From the NCBI GenBank assembly GCA_913776965.1, contig CAJYQL010000096.1, positions 1 through 37,211 on the forward strand: DNA of 37,211 nt, given 5' to 3'. Under the pieces are notes generated by a model. That model did not search any database and was not told where the DNA came from. It was given only the letters and a program-made list of their open reading frames with translations. Below, one piece after another: positions 8,672 to 17,097 of the stretch. The position numbers and the translations under genes are program-made. The number at the start of each line of letters is the position of its first letter. Position 1 is the stretch's first letter. The stretch is from an uncultured Xylophilus sp. GTDB taxonomy: Bacteria > Pseudomonadota > Gammaproteobacteria > Burkholderiales > Burkholderiaceae_C.

Positions 8672-9673
8672 CTACAGATTCAGGAGCACCGCGCCCCAGG
8701 TGAAGCCGCCACCCACGCCTTCGAGCAGCAGCGTGTCGCCGCGCTGGATGCGACCGGCGCGCACCGCGCTGTCGAGCGCCAGCGGAATCGACGCGGCCGA
8801 GGTATTGCCGTGCTGGTCGACGGTGACGACCACCTTCTCCAGCGGCAGCTTCAGCTTCTTGGCGGTGCCCTGCATGATGCGGATGTTGGCTTGGTGGGGG
8901 ATCAGCCAGTCGATGTCGGCCTCGGTCTTGCCGGCCTTGGCCAGCGCGGCATGCGCGGCCTTCTCCAGCACGCCGACCGCGAGTTTGAACACGGCCTGGC
9001 CGTCCATCTTGAGCAGCGGATCACCCAGCACCAAGCCGCCCGAGACGTTGCCCGGCACGCACAGGATGCCGACGTGCCGGCCGTCGGCATGCAGGTCGGT
9101 CGACAGAATGCCCGGCGTGTCGCTGGCTTCCAGCACCACGGCGCCCGCACCGTCGCCGAACAGCACGCAGGTGGTGCGGTCGTTGAAATCGAGGATGCGC
9201 GAGAAGACCTCCGCGCCGACCACCAAGGCGCGGCGGGCGGCGCCGGTCTGCACCATCGAGTCGGCCACCGCCAGCGCATAGACGAAGCCGCTGCACACCG
9301 CCTGCACGTCGAAGGCCGCGCAGCCGAGGATGCCGCGCGCGGCCTCGGAGGTCTGCGCCAGCTTGTTCTGCAGGATGCAGGCGGTCGAGGGGAACACCAT
9401 GTCCGGCGTGGACGTGGCGACGATGATCAGGTCGATGTCGGCCGGGCCGACGCCGGCGGCTTCGAGGGCTCGCTGGCATGCTTCGAAGGCCAGGTCGCTG
9501 CTGGCGACGTCGGGCGCCGCGAAATGGCGGGCGCGGATGCCGGTGCGCTCGACGATCCACTCGTCCGAGGTCTCCACGCCGCGGCCGGCCAGCTCGGCGG
9601 CGAGGTCGGCATTGGTGAGCCGGCGCGGCGGCAGGAAGCTGCCGGTGCCGGCGATGCGGGAATAGCGTCTCAT
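8672..9673 (-). CDS. fabH: 3-oxoacyl-[acyl carrier protein] synthase III
   Basis: A 333-residue enzyme that condenses acetyl-CoA with malonyl-ACP to start fatty-acid synthesis. The catalytic residues are Cys127 in [10 protein letters not shown], His260 in IPHQANIRI and Asn290 in HGNTSAAS; the C-terminal GGGFTWGA motif is present. The start is the ATG at 9673 giving [17 protein letters not shown] longer open frame to 9907 only reads antisense-free plsX sequence in another frame and has no FabH character. It begins 31 bases after plsX. Confidence 0.97.
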   Translation of the reverse strand: MRRYSRIAGTGSFLPPRRLTNADLAAELAGRGVETSDEWIVERTGIRARHFAAPDVASSDLAFEACQRALEAAGVGPADIDLIIVATSTPDMVFPSTACILQNKLAQTSEAARGILGCAAFDVQAVCSGFVYALAVADSMVQTGAARRALVVGAEVFSRILDFNDRTTCVLFGDGAGAVVLEASDTPGILSTDLHADGRHVGILCVPGNVSGGLVLGDPLLKMDGQAVFKLAVGVLEKAAHAALAKAGKTEADIDWLIPHQANIRIMQGTAKKLKLPLEKVVVTVDQHGNTSAASIPLALDSAVRAGRIQRGDTLLLEGVGGGFTWGAVLLNL

Positions 9674-9704
9674 GGTGTCCCGTGATTCTGGCCGCGGGCC
9701 GCGT

Positions 9705-10751
9705 TCAGCGCAGCGCGGCCTGGATGGCGACTTCTTCGCGGGCGCCCGCCAGCAGCGGGGCCGCCCGCGCGATGCGCGTCTGCACGCGGGCGAGCAGGTC
9801 GTTGCGCGCCGCGTCGTAGGCCCGCAGCAGCGCCTGCTCGAACGCGAAGTCGTCGGCGGAGCCGTGGCTCTTGAAGACCAGGCCGCGCAGCCCGAGCAGG
9901 GCCGCACCGTTGTAGCGCCGGTGGTCCATGCGCTTCTTGAGCGCCGACAGCACCGGCATGGCGACGGCCGCGGCCGCCTTGGTCAGCAGGCTGCGCGAGA
10001 ACTCGGCCTTCAGGAACTGGCCGATCATCGTCGCCACGCCTTCGCTCGCCTTGAGCGCGACATTGCCGACGAAGCCGTCGCAGACCACGATGTCGGTCGT
10101 GCCCTTGAAGATGTCATTGCCCTCCACGTTGCCGTGGAAGTTCAGGTCGCCGCTGGCGCCGGCGGCGCGCAGCAGTTCGCCCGCCTGCTTGATCACCTCG
10201 CTGCCCTTGATGACTTCCTCGCCGATGTTGAGCAAACCGACGGTCGGCTGGTCGGTCTGCTGCAGCACCGACGCGAAGGCCGAGCCGAGCACCGCGAACT
10301 GCAGCAGATGGTCGGCCGTGCAGTCGACGTTGGCGCCGAGGTCGAGCACCGTCGTGGCACCGCCCTTGGCATTGGGCATCGGATAGGCGATCGCCGGGCG
10401 GTCGATGCCGTCGAGCGTCTTCAGCAGGTAACGGGCGATCGCCATCAGCGCGCCGGTGTTGCCGGCCGAGACCGCGGCCTGCGCGGCGCCGTCCTTGACC
10501 TGCTGGATGGCGACGCGCATCGAGGAATCTTTTTTCCGGCGCAGGGCGACCTCCACCGGGTCGTCCATCGCGACGACTTCCGTCGCCTGCACGATGCGCG
10601 CACGGGCATGCGCGAAGCTGCCGATGCCGTCGGCCGTGCCGACCAGCAGCAGCTGGGCATCCGGATGGGTATCGAGGAAACGGCGGCACGCCTGAAGGGT
10701 GACGCGGGGGCCGTGGTCGCCCCCCATGCAATCGACTGCCAGAGTGATCAT
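9705..10751 (-). CDS. plsX: Phosphate acyltransferase PlsX
   Basis: A 348-residue enzyme that makes acyl-phosphate from acyl-ACP for phospholipid synthesis. [15 protein letters not shown] at the N-terminus is the PlsX signature; [11 protein letters not shown] and [17 protein letters not shown] further in also match. I start at the ATG at 10751; the frame extends 13 codons further to a GTG, and neither start has a good ribosome-binding site. The gene sits between rpmF and fabH as usual. A strong hairpin with a T-rich tail lies between rpmF and plsX, so plsX may depend on partial read-through or a promoter not seen here. Confidence 0.95.
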   Translation of the reverse strand: MITLAVDCMGGDHGPRVTLQACRRFLDTHPDAQLLLVGTADGIGSFAHARARIVQATEVVAMDDPVEVALRRKKDSSMRVAIQQVKDGAAQAAVSAGNTGALMAIARYLLKTLDGIDRPAIAYPMPNAKGGATTVLDLGANVDCTADHLLQFAVLGSAFASVLQQTDQPTVGLLNIGEEVIKGSEVIKQAGELLRAAGASGDLNFHGNVEGNDIFKGTTDIVVCDGFVGNVALKASEGVATMIGQFLKAEFSRSLLTKAAAAVAMPVLSALKKRMDHRRYNGAALLGLRGLVFKSHGSADDFAFEQALLRAYDAARNDLLARVQTRIARAAPLLAGAREEVAIQAALR

Positions 10752-10810
10752 GGGTACGACGCCGCGCCGGTCGGGCGGCTGGGGAAACACGGACGATGGA
10801 CGGCCATCGA

Positions 10811-10849
10811 AACAAAGGCCCGTGCTACGGAAATCGTAGCGCCGGGCCT
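10811..10849 (-). terminator. Strong hairpin with T-rich tail between rpmF and plsX
   Basis: A long stem pairs 10816-10822 with 10843-10849 (7 bp) and 10824-10829 with 10835-10840 (6 bp), with one small internal bulge and a 5-base loop. On the minus strand it is followed at once by TTTGTT. This is a good intrinsic terminator or attenuator that would let rpmF be made in excess over plsX and the fab genes. Confidence 0.7.
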
Positions 10850-10866
10850 CGGTGGGCTGAGCGGAA

Positions 10867-11049
10867 TCAGGCTTCGGACTTGTTCTTCAGCACCTGACGG
10901 CCACGGTAGAATCCGTTCGGGCTGATGTGGTGGCGCAGGTGGGTTTCGCCGGTGGTCGGCTCGACCGCGATGCCCGGCACGGTCAGCGCGTTGTGCGAAC
11001 GGTGCATGCCGCGCTTCGAGGGGGACTTCTTGTTTTGCTGAACTGCCAT
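10867..11049 (-). CDS. rpmF: 50S ribosomal protein L32
   Basis: A 60-residue basic protein, [20 protein letters not shown] at the start, diagnostic for L32. It lacks the zinc-binding cysteines found in some L32 forms. A perfect AGGAG precedes the ATG. It lies downstream of yceD and upstream of plsX, an arrangement conserved across proteobacteria. Confidence 0.98.
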   Translation of the reverse strand: MAVQQNKKSPSKRGMHRSHNALTVPGIAVEPTTGETHLRHHISPNGFYRGRQVLKNKSEA

Positions 11050-11084
11050 GGTGGCTCCTGGATCGGTTGGGTGGTGGATGCGCT

Positions 11085-11117
11085 AAAAAACCCAGCAGGC
11101 CGACGGTCTGTGTCGGC
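11085..11117 (-). other. Leader hairpin and T-run upstream of rpmF
   Basis: A 6-bp stem (11099-11104 with 11112-11117), 7-base loop, is followed on the minus strand after 8 bases by six T residues (11085-11090). It lies between the putative -10 element and the rpmF ribosome-binding site, so it would be in the 5' leader. It could be an attenuator or the end of the yceD transcript. Confidence 0.35.
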
Positions 11118-11151
11118 GGTATGACGCCCAGGAATTTGCGCGAAGCCCGCG

Positions 11152-11157
11152 ATTATA
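11152..11157 (-). promoter_or_regulatory. Likely -10 element of the rpmF-plsX-fab promoter
   Basis: A perfect TATAAT on the minus strand lies in the yceD-rpmF gap, about 100 bases before the rpmF ATG. The hexamer 17 bases upstream is a poor -35 match. In this GC-rich setting an exact TATAAT in a gap is still notable. Confidence 0.45.
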
Positions 11158-11169
11158 GCGCGGCGGCGA

Positions 11170-11721
11170 CTAGCGGTCCGATTCGGGTTTCTGCAGGTTC
11201 GCCAGCGCCGCGAATGGATGGGGCTTCTCGTCCATGGCGGCGTCGAATGCCGCGTCCTGCACCGCCAGCTTCACCGGCGTGGGGCAGACGTCGTGCGTCG
11301 GCACCGCGGGCAGCGCCATGATCAGCTCGTCCTCGACAAGATCGTGCAGCGAGAAATCGCGGCTGGTGACGAGTAGGTCCTCGTCGGATGCGTCGTCCTC
11401 GGCCTCGGCGGTCGCCTCGTCGGCGACGAAGCGGAAGATCTGCTCGAAGCCGACCGCGATATCGGCGATCTCCAGGCAGCGCTGGCACACCAGCGGCAGC
11501 ACCGTGTCGCCCGACAAATGGAGCCACGCCTGTGCCGCGCCGCCGGCGACGGACCGCCACTCGCCGCGGACGACCCAGCCCACCGCGCGGTCGGCGCCCT
11601 GGCCTCCGGTTTCCTCCATCAGGCGGGGAAAGTCCTGCAGCCGCGCTTCGTCTTCCAGTTCCGCGCCGGCCTGGGCGAAGGCGGGAATGTCCAGATGGGC
11701 GGAATCGAACGCTTTCTTCAT
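11170..11721 (-). CDS. yceD: YceD family protein (DUF177), 23S rRNA accumulation protein
   Basis: A 183-residue acidic protein with the YceD hallmarks: CQRCLE at residues 79-84, an acidic linker around 101-116, then LVEDELIMALP (128-138) and a Cys146-Pro. YceD homologues are needed for normal 23S rRNA levels and are encoded next to rpmF, as here. The start chosen is MKKAFDSAHLD at 11721; an upstream extension of 23 codons would run into the divergent maf gene. No strong ribosome-binding site is visible. Confidence 0.9.
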   Translation of the reverse strand: MKKAFDSAHLDIPAFAQAGAELEDEARLQDFPRLMEETGGQGADRAVGWVVRGEWRSVAGGAAQAWLHLSGDTVLPLVCQRCLEIADIAVGFEQIFRFVADEATAEAEDDASDEDLLVTSRDFSLHDLVEDELIMALPAVPTHDVCPTPVKLAVQDAAFDAAMDEKPHPFAALANLQKPESDR

Positions 11722-11746
11722 TGGACCAGTGTAAGAGAATCGACCG

Positions 11747-12376
11747 ATGACCTCGCCCGACCTGACCCACCTCGCCGCCCTGTTGTCCACGCCGTCCGGC
11801 GGCAGGCCGCTGGTGCTCGGATCGACCTCCCGTTACCGCCGCGAACTGCTGGAGCGTCTGCGCCTGCCGTTCGAGGTCATGTCGCCCGACGTCGATGAAA
11901 CGCCCCGCCCCGGCGAAGCCCCGGCCGCACTGGCCGACCGCCTGGCGCTGGCGAAGGCGCGCGCGGTCGCCGCCCAGTGTCCGGAGGCCGTGGTGATCGG
12001 GTCGGACCAGGTCGCGGACCTGGACGGTGCGCCGCTCGGCAAGCCCGGGACGCACGAACGCGCGGTGGCCCAGCTGCAGCGGATGCGCGGCCGCACGGTG
12101 GTGTTCCAGACCGCCGTCGCCGTCGTCTGCGTGGCGAGCGGTTACGAAGCCGTCGACCGGGCCGCGGTGCAGGTGCGGTTCCGCACCCTGACCGACGCCG
12201 AGATCGAACGTTACCTGCAGGCCGAGCAGCCCTACGATTGCGCGGGCAGCGCCAAGAGCGAGGGGCTGGGCATTGCGCTGCTGGAAGCGATCGACAGCGA
12301 CGACCCGACCGCGCTCGTCGGCCTGCCGCTGATCCGCACCTGCCGGCTCTTGCGCGCGGCCGGAGTGCGCATCTGA
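11747..12376 (+). CDS. maf: Maf-family nucleotide pyrophosphatase, YceF type
   Basis: A 209-residue Maf protein, with the nucleotide-binding LGSTSRYRRELL (24-35), Glu51 in DVDET, the catalytic-base region GSDQVADLDG (85-94) and CAGSAKSEGLG further on. Maf proteins hydrolyse non-canonical nucleoside triphosphates; the YceF branch acts on 7-methyl-GTP. Assignment to YceF rather than YhdE rests on position, since E. coli yceF is also divergent from yceD-rpmF. Only 25 bases separate its ATG from that of yceD. It overlaps the next gene in a TGATG arrangement. Confidence 0.92.
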   Translation: MTSPDLTHLAALLSTPSGGRPLVLGSTSRYRRELLERLRLPFEVMSPDVDETPRPGEAPAALADRLALAKARAVAAQCPEAVVIGSDQVADLDGAPLGKPGTHERAVAQLQRMRGRTVVFQTAVAVVCVASGYEAVDRAAVQVRFRTLTDAEIERYLQAEQPYDCAGSAKSEGLGIALLEAIDSDDPTALVGLPLIRTCRLLRAAGVRI

Positions 12377-13158
12377 TGGCCCCGTCCCCGGCCGGATCGC
12401 CCGGAACGCTCTACCTGGTCCCCGGGCCGCTGGATTTCGGTTGCGCCGCGCAGGCGCCGCTGGACGAGGTGCTGCCGGCCGGCACCTTGCGCACCGCCGC
12501 GCGGCTGACCCACTGGATCTGCGAGAACGCCAAGACCACCCGCGCCTACCTCAAGCGGGTCGATGCGCTGCATCCGCTCGCGGCCCCGCTGCAGGCCCAG
12601 TCGCTGCAGGAACTGCCGCGGGCGGTGCACAAGAAGGGCGACCACGGCGGCGGCTTCGACGCCCGGCCCCTGCTCGCGCCGGCGCTGGCCGGTCACGACA
12701 TCGGGCTCGTCAGCGAAGCCGGCATGCCGGCCATCGCCGACCCCGGCTCCTCGGTGGTGCGGGCGGCCCACGAACTCGGCATTCCGGTGCTGCCGCTGGT
12801 CGGCCCGGTCTCGCTGCTGCTGGCCCTCGCGGCGAGCGGGCTGAACGGACAGAACTTCGCCTTCGTCGGCTACCTGCCGCAGGACCCGGCCGAACGCGCC
12901 GACCGCATCCGGGCGCTCGAAGCGCTGGCGAGCCGCAGCGGCCAGAGCCAGCTTTTCATCGAGACGCCCTACCGTAACGCGGCGGTGCTGCAGGCGCTGC
13001 TCGCCACGCTCCAGCCCACGACCCGGCTCGCGGTCAGCCACGGGCTGACGCTGGCCGCGGGCCGCACCCGCAGCGCGACGGTCCAGGCGTGGCGCCGGCA
13101 GCCGCAGGCCGACGCGCCGGACAACGCGACGCCGGCCGTGTTCGCGATCGGCCGGTGA
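12376..13158 (+). CDS. SAM-dependent methyltransferase of the RsmI / tetrapyrrole methylase family
   Basis: A 260-residue protein whose ATG at 12376 overlaps the maf stop. It has the tetrapyrrole-methylase fold: LYLVPGPLDFG at the N-terminus, ENAKTTRAYLKR (50-61), the SAM-loop motif SEAGMPAIADPGSSVV (113-128) and LVGPVSLLLALAASG (141-155). Motif order matches RsmI, which methylates C1402 of 16S rRNA, but the protein is shorter and its N-terminus differs, so it is better seen as an RsmI paralogue of unknown target. A much longer frame exists upstream, but it is maf in another frame. Confidence 0.85.
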   Translation: MAPSPAGSPGTLYLVPGPLDFGCAAQAPLDEVLPAGTLRTAARLTHWICENAKTTRAYLKRVDALHPLAAPLQAQSLQELPRAVHKKGDHGGGFDARPLLAPALAGHDIGLVSEAGMPAIADPGSSVVRAAHELGIPVLPLVGPVSLLLALAASGLNGQNFAFVGYLPQDPAERADRIRALEALASRSGQSQLFIETPYRNAAVLQALLATLQPTTRLAVSHGLTLAAGRTRSATVQAWRRQPQADAPDNATPAVFAIGR

Positions 13159-14303
13159 CGTCCGGACGCGGCGCGCGCCATGCGGCGCGGACCCTGTTCT
13201 TCTGCTCGGGCTTCCTGTTCGCGACCTGGGGCGTGCACATCCCGACGGTCCGTGCGCACTACGGCGTCGGCGAAACGGCGCTCGGCCTGGCGATGCTCGC
13301 CGCCGGCGTCGGCGCACTGCTCGGCCTGTCGCGGGCCGGCCGGTGGATCGCCCGCCACGGCACGCGCCGCATCTGCACCGCCTGCGGACTGGCCATGGCG
13401 ACGGGCATCGCCCTACTGCTCGCGATGCCGGGGTACCCGGCGCTGCTCGCGATGCTCGCCGTGTTCGGTGTCGCGAACGGGCTGTTCGACGTGGCGATCA
13501 ATGCCGAGGCCGCAGCGCTCGAGCAGCGCGACCGCCTCGCACTGATGAGCAGCATGCACGGCATGTTCAGCGTGGGCGGCATGGCCGGCGCCGGCTTCGG
13601 CAGCCTGCTGCTGGCGCGCGCCGTGGCAGCGCAGACGCACCTGCTCTGGGTGGCGGCGCTCATGGCGGTCGCGATCCTGGTCGCCACACGCGGGATGACC
13701 GTGGCACCCGCCTCTGCCGCCGCAGCCACGGATGCAGCCACGACCGGCCGGCCGCGCGGCCTGCTGCTGGCGCTGGGGGTCCTGGCTGGAATCGGCCTGC
13801 TGGCCGAGGGCGCGATGTATGACTGGAGCGTGCTGTACCTGCAGCGCGCGATCGGCAGTCCGCAGGAGCAGGCCGCCCTCGCCTACGCCGCCTTCTCGGC
13901 CGCGATGGCGGCGGCCCGGTTCGGCGGCGACCGGGCGCGGGCCCGGTGGTCGCCGCGCGGACTTCTGCAGGCGAGCGCCGCGGTCGCAGCCACCGGCATT
14001 GCACTGCTGCTGCTGGCCGACGGCACGCCGCTGGCCCTCGCCGGATGCGCGCTGGCCGGGATCGGTTTCGCCAACATCGTGCCGATCCTGTTTTCCGCCG
14101 CGTCCACGGTGCCCGGCACGCCGGCGGCCAGCGCGATCGCCTCGGTATCGGCGATCGGCTACCTGGGTTTCATGGGCGGACCGCCGGTGATCGGCTTCCT
14201 GGCGGGGCTGTCGTCACTCACCGCCGCGCTCTGGCTGGTGGTGGCCGCGGCGGTCGTGCTGTGCCTGGCAGCGGGCCGCGTGCTGCGGCCGCGACCGTCA
14301 TAG
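13155..14303 (+). CDS. MFS transporter, YbjJ-like
   Basis: A 382-residue polytopic membrane protein with 11-12 hydrophobic segments, starting at a GTG (13155) that overlaps the upstream TGA. Early FATWGVHIPTVRAHYGV, the cytoplasmic-loop GRWIARHGTRR (an MFS motif A variant) and a central hydrophilic loop after about residue 180 are typical of the major facilitator superfamily. The pattern suggests the YbjJ-like branch, whose substrates are not firmly known. It is co-oriented and overlapping with maf and the methyltransferase, and converges on sppA, overlapping its 3' end by 145 bases. Confidence 0.82.
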   Translation: MTSGRGARHAARTLFFCSGFLFATWGVHIPTVRAHYGVGETALGLAMLAAGVGALLGLSRAGRWIARHGTRRICTACGLAMATGIALLLAMPGYPALLAMLAVFGVANGLFDVAINAEAAALEQRDRLALMSSMHGMFSVGGMAGAGFGSLLLARAVAAQTHLLWVAALMAVAILVATRGMTVAPASAAAATDAATTGRPRGLLLALGVLAGIGLLAEGAMYDWSVLYLQRAIGSPQEQAALAYAAFSAAMAAARFGGDRARARWSPRGLLQASAAVAATGIALLLLADGTPLALAGCALAGIGFANIVPILFSAASTVPGTPAASAIASVSAIGYLGFMGGPPVIGFLAGLSSLTAALWLVVAAAVVLCLAAGRVLRPRPS

Positions 14304-15328
14304 CGCAGCGCCGGCACCTGCTTCAGGGCGTGGACGGCGCCCGCGCCCATCGCGGCGCCAAACTTCTTCGCCAGACGTTCGGCGACGTTGTCGCGGCGGG
14401 TGTAGTCGACCACCTCTTCGGCCTTCACCACGTCGCGGGCCACGTAGTCGAGGTTGCCGAGCTTGTCGGCCAGGCCCATCTCGACGGCCTGCTGTCCGGT
14501 CCAGAACAGGCCGGAGAAGGTCTCAGGCGTTTCCTTCAGCCGGGTACCGCGCCCGGCCTTCACCACCGCGATGAACTGCTGGTGGATCTGGTCGAGCATC
14601 TGCTGCGCGTACTGGCGCTGGCGCTCGTTCTGCGGGCTGAACGGGTCGAGGAAGCCCTTGTTCTCGCCAGCAGTCAGAAGGCGCCGCTCGACGCCGAGCT
14701 TGTCCATCAGGCCGGTGAAGCCGAAGCCGTCCATCAGCACGCCGATGCTGCCGACGATGCTCGCCTTGTCCACGAAGATCTGGTCGGTGCCGGCGGCGAT
14801 GTAGTAGGCGGCCGAGGCGCAGGTCTCCTCGACCACGGCGTACACCGGCTTCTTGTGCTTGGCCTTCAGCCGGCCGATCTCGTCGTTGATGATGCCGGCC
14901 TGCACCGGGCTGCCGCCGGGGGAGTTGATCAGCAGCACCACCGCCTGCGAACCCTCGTCCTCGAAGGCGGTCCGCATTGCCGACACGACGAATTCCGCAC
15001 TCGCCTCGGCGCCCTCGGCGATCTCGCCCTTGATGTCGATCACCGCGGTGTGCGGCGTGGTCTTGGTGGTGGTCGGCGCCGCGCGGTGGAACAGGATCCA
15101 GGCGATCGTGACCAGGAACAGCAGCCAGGCCAGGCGGGTGAAGGTTCTCCAGCGGCGGGCGGCGCGCTGTTCGCGCAGGGAGGCGAAGGCCAGTTTCTCC
15201 AGCGTCGCGCGTTCCCAGCCCGCACCGCCGTCCGCTATCTTTTTGGAAGCTGAAGACGCAGTACCGACGGGCGCTGGAGGGCTATTTTCCTGCGGATCCA
15301 GGGGATCGCGGAAGACGGGTTCGGTCAT
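14159..15328 (-). CDS. sppA: Signal peptide peptidase SppA-like membrane protease (peptidase S49)
   Basis: A 389-residue protein with a cytoplasmic N-tail, one membrane span (about 64-81) and an S49 domain with the Ser-Lys dyad: Ser172 in CASAAYYIAAG and Lys224 in TAGENKGFLDPF. NSPGGSPVQAG (135-144) forms the oxyanion region. It is the short, 36-kDa-type SppA, which degrades leftover signal peptides and membrane proteins. The last 45 or so residues after VPALRYDGRG are Ala/Pro/Ser-rich, have no family character and are encoded antisense to the MFS gene, so the natural stop seems to have been lost. Confidence 0.9.
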   Translation of the reverse strand: MTEPVFRDPLDPQENSPPAPVGTASSASKKIADGGAGWERATLEKLAFASLREQRAARRWRTFTRLAWLLFLVTIAWILFHRAAPTTTKTTPHTAVIDIKGEIAEGAEASAEFVVSAMRTAFEDEGSQAVVLLINSPGGSPVQAGIINDEIGRLKAKHKKPVYAVVEETCASAAYYIAAGTDQIFVDKASIVGSIGVLMDGFGFTGLMDKLGVERRLLTAGENKGFLDPFSPQNERQRQYAQQMLDQIHQQFIAVVKAGRGTRLKETPETFSGLFWTGQQAVEMGLADKLGNLDYVARDVVKAEEVVDYTRRDNVAERLAKKFGAAMGAGAVHALKQVPALRYDGRGRSTRPAARHSTTAAATTSQSAAVSDDSPARKPITGGPPMKPR

Positions 15329-15408
15329 GCTGGGGACGGAGGCGGTGGAGGTTGCGGATCAGTATGCCAGCCGCAACACCCACGCCGTCCCGGCGTTGTA
15401 ACGCCGCG

Positions 15409-16080
15409 TCAGCCGTGCGCGGCCAGCCAGGCCGCGAGATCGGCCACCGAATGGGCGACGTGCAGGGGCGCCAGCGCACCGAACGCCTCGATCGTGTGGG
15501 CGCCGTAGCTCACGCCGAGGCTCGCGCAGCCGGCGCGCTGCGCCATCAGCAGGTCGTGCGTGGTGTCGCCGATCATCAGGGTGCGCGCGGGTGCCACGCC
15601 GGTCTCGGCCATGAGTTCGTGCAGCATGCGCGGGTCGGGCTTGCCGGCGGTTTCGTCGGCGGTGCGGGAGGTGTCGAACACCCCGCGCAGTTCGACCGAG
15701 TCCAGCGCCTCGTCGAGCCCGCGCCGGCTCTTGCCGGTCGCGACCGCCAGCAGGTGCCCGCGAGCCTTCAGCGCGTCGAGCAGCGGCAGCACGCCGTCGA
15801 ACAGGCTCAGGTTGTCGTGGTGCAGCCGGTAGTGGTGGCGGTAGCGCTCGCCGAGCTGCGGATAGCGCTCCGGCGGCACGTCCGGCGCCGCATGGGCGAG
15901 CGCCTGGTGCAGGCTCATGCCGATCACGTACGCGGCGGCGCAGTCGTCGGGCACGGTGCCGCCCACGTCGCGCACCGCGGCCTGGATGCAGCGCACGATG
16001 ATCGCGGTGGAGTCGTAGAGGGTGCCGTCCCAGTCGAAGGCGATCAGGTCGAAGCGGCGGGTCGGGGCGGTCGGATGCAT
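15409..16080 (-). CDS. HAD-superfamily phosphatase (Gph-like)
   Basis: A 223-residue haloacid-dehalogenase-type hydrolase: motif I FDWDGTLYDS with nucleophile Asp16 and Asp18, motif II VATGKS (Thr115), motif III Lys147 in AGKPDP, and motif IV IGDTTHD (Asp172, Asp176). The helical cap between motifs I and II is of the phosphoglycolate phosphatase kind. In many Burkholderiales a Gph-like gene follows rluC directly, as here (39 bases apart). The true substrate cannot be read from sequence. Confidence 0.88.
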   Translation of the reverse strand: MHPTAPTRRFDLIAFDWDGTLYDSTAIIVRCIQAAVRDVGGTVPDDCAAAYVIGMSLHQALAHAAPDVPPERYPQLGERYRHHYRLHHDNLSLFDGVLPLLDALKARGHLLAVATGKSRRGLDEALDSVELRGVFDTSRTADETAGKPDPRMLHELMAETGVAPARTLMIGDTTHDLLMAQRAGCASLGVSYGAHTIEAFGALAPLHVAHSVADLAAWLAAHG

Positions 16081-16119
16081 GTGTGCCGACTATACAAAGG
16101 CGCCATGGCGTCCAGATGG

Positions 16120-17097
16120 CTACGCCGGCGCGCCGTCCTCGCCCGCCCACACCTGCAGTTCGGGCGGCAAAGGCGCGTGCAGCTCGACCCGCGACCCGCT
16201 GGCCGGATGGGTGAACTGCAGCCGCCAGGCATGCAGGAACATGCGCGACAGGCCGAGCTTCTGCAGCTGGCGGTTGAGCGCGAAGTCACCGTACTTGTCG
16301 TCGCCGGCGATCGCATGGCCCGCATGCGCAAGGTGCACCCGGATCTGGTGGGTGCGACCGGTCTTGATCGTGACCTCCAGCAGGGAGAAGGCGGGCAGAC
16401 CGTGGTCCGGTCGGGCCGGGACGTCGTGGCGGACCCGCACCAGCGTCAGCGAGCGCATGCCTTCCGGATCGTCCTTGCCGGTCACCCGCACCCGACGCTC
16501 GCCGTCGGGCAGCAGGTATTTGCGCAGGGGCTGGTCGAGCACCTTGCGGTTGGCAGGCCATGCTCCGGCGACCAGCGCGAGATAGGTCTTGCCGGTCTCG
16601 CGCTCCCGGAACTGGTCCTGCAGCGCGGTGAGGGCCGAACGTTTCTTCGCCACCAGCAGGATGCCCGAGGTTTCCCTATCGAGCCGGTGGACCAGTTCTA
16701 GGAACTTCGCCCGCGGGCGTGCCTGGCGCAACTGTTCGATGACGCCGAAGCTCACGCCGCTGCCGCCGTGCACCGCTGTGCCGGCCGGCTTGTCGAGTGC
16801 GATCAGGTGCTCGTCCTCGAGCAGGATCGGGAATTCGCGCGCCGGCGCCGGCCGGGCCGCCTTCTCTTCTGACGCCTCGGACACCCGTACCGGCGGAATG
16901 CGCACCACGTCGCCCAGCGCTACGCGGTCGTCGGCCGACGCGCGGCCCTTGTTCACCCGCACCTCGCCGCTGCGGATGATCCGGTACACATGGGTCTTGG
17001 GCACGCCCTTCAGGTGGCGGATCAGGAAGTTGTCCAGGCGCTGGCCCGCGCCGTCTTCCTCGACCGTGAGCTGTTTCGCGGCGGGCGCGGAGGCCAC
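16120..17097 (-). CDS. rluC: 23S rRNA pseudouridine synthase RluC
   Basis: An RluA-family enzyme with an N-terminal S4 RNA-binding domain (about 10-70) and a catalytic domain with the essential Asp in LVHRLDRETSG (residue 140 from this start). RluC converts U955, U2504 and U2580 of 23S rRNA. I start at the GTG at 17097 because AGGGGG lies 7 bases upstream; a GTG at 17124 gives nine more residues but has no ribosome-binding site. The gene is divergent from rne across a long shared leader, an arrangement also found in E. coli. Confidence 0.9.
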   Translation of the reverse strand: MASAPAAKQLTVEEDGAGQRLDNFLIRHLKGVPKTHVYRIIRSGEVRVNKGRASADDRVALGDVVRIPPVRVSEASEEKAARPAPAREFPILLEDEHLIALDKPAGTAVHGGSGVSFGVIEQLRQARPRAKFLELVHRLDRETSGILLVAKKRSALTALQDQFRERETGKTYLALVAGAWPANRKVLDQPLRKYLLPDGERRVRVTGKDDPEGMRSLTLVRVRHDVPARPDHGLPAFSLLEVTIKTGRTHQIRVHLAHAGHAIAGDDKYGDFALNRQLQKLGLSRMFLHAWRLQFTHPASGSRVELHAPLPPELQVWAGEDGAPA

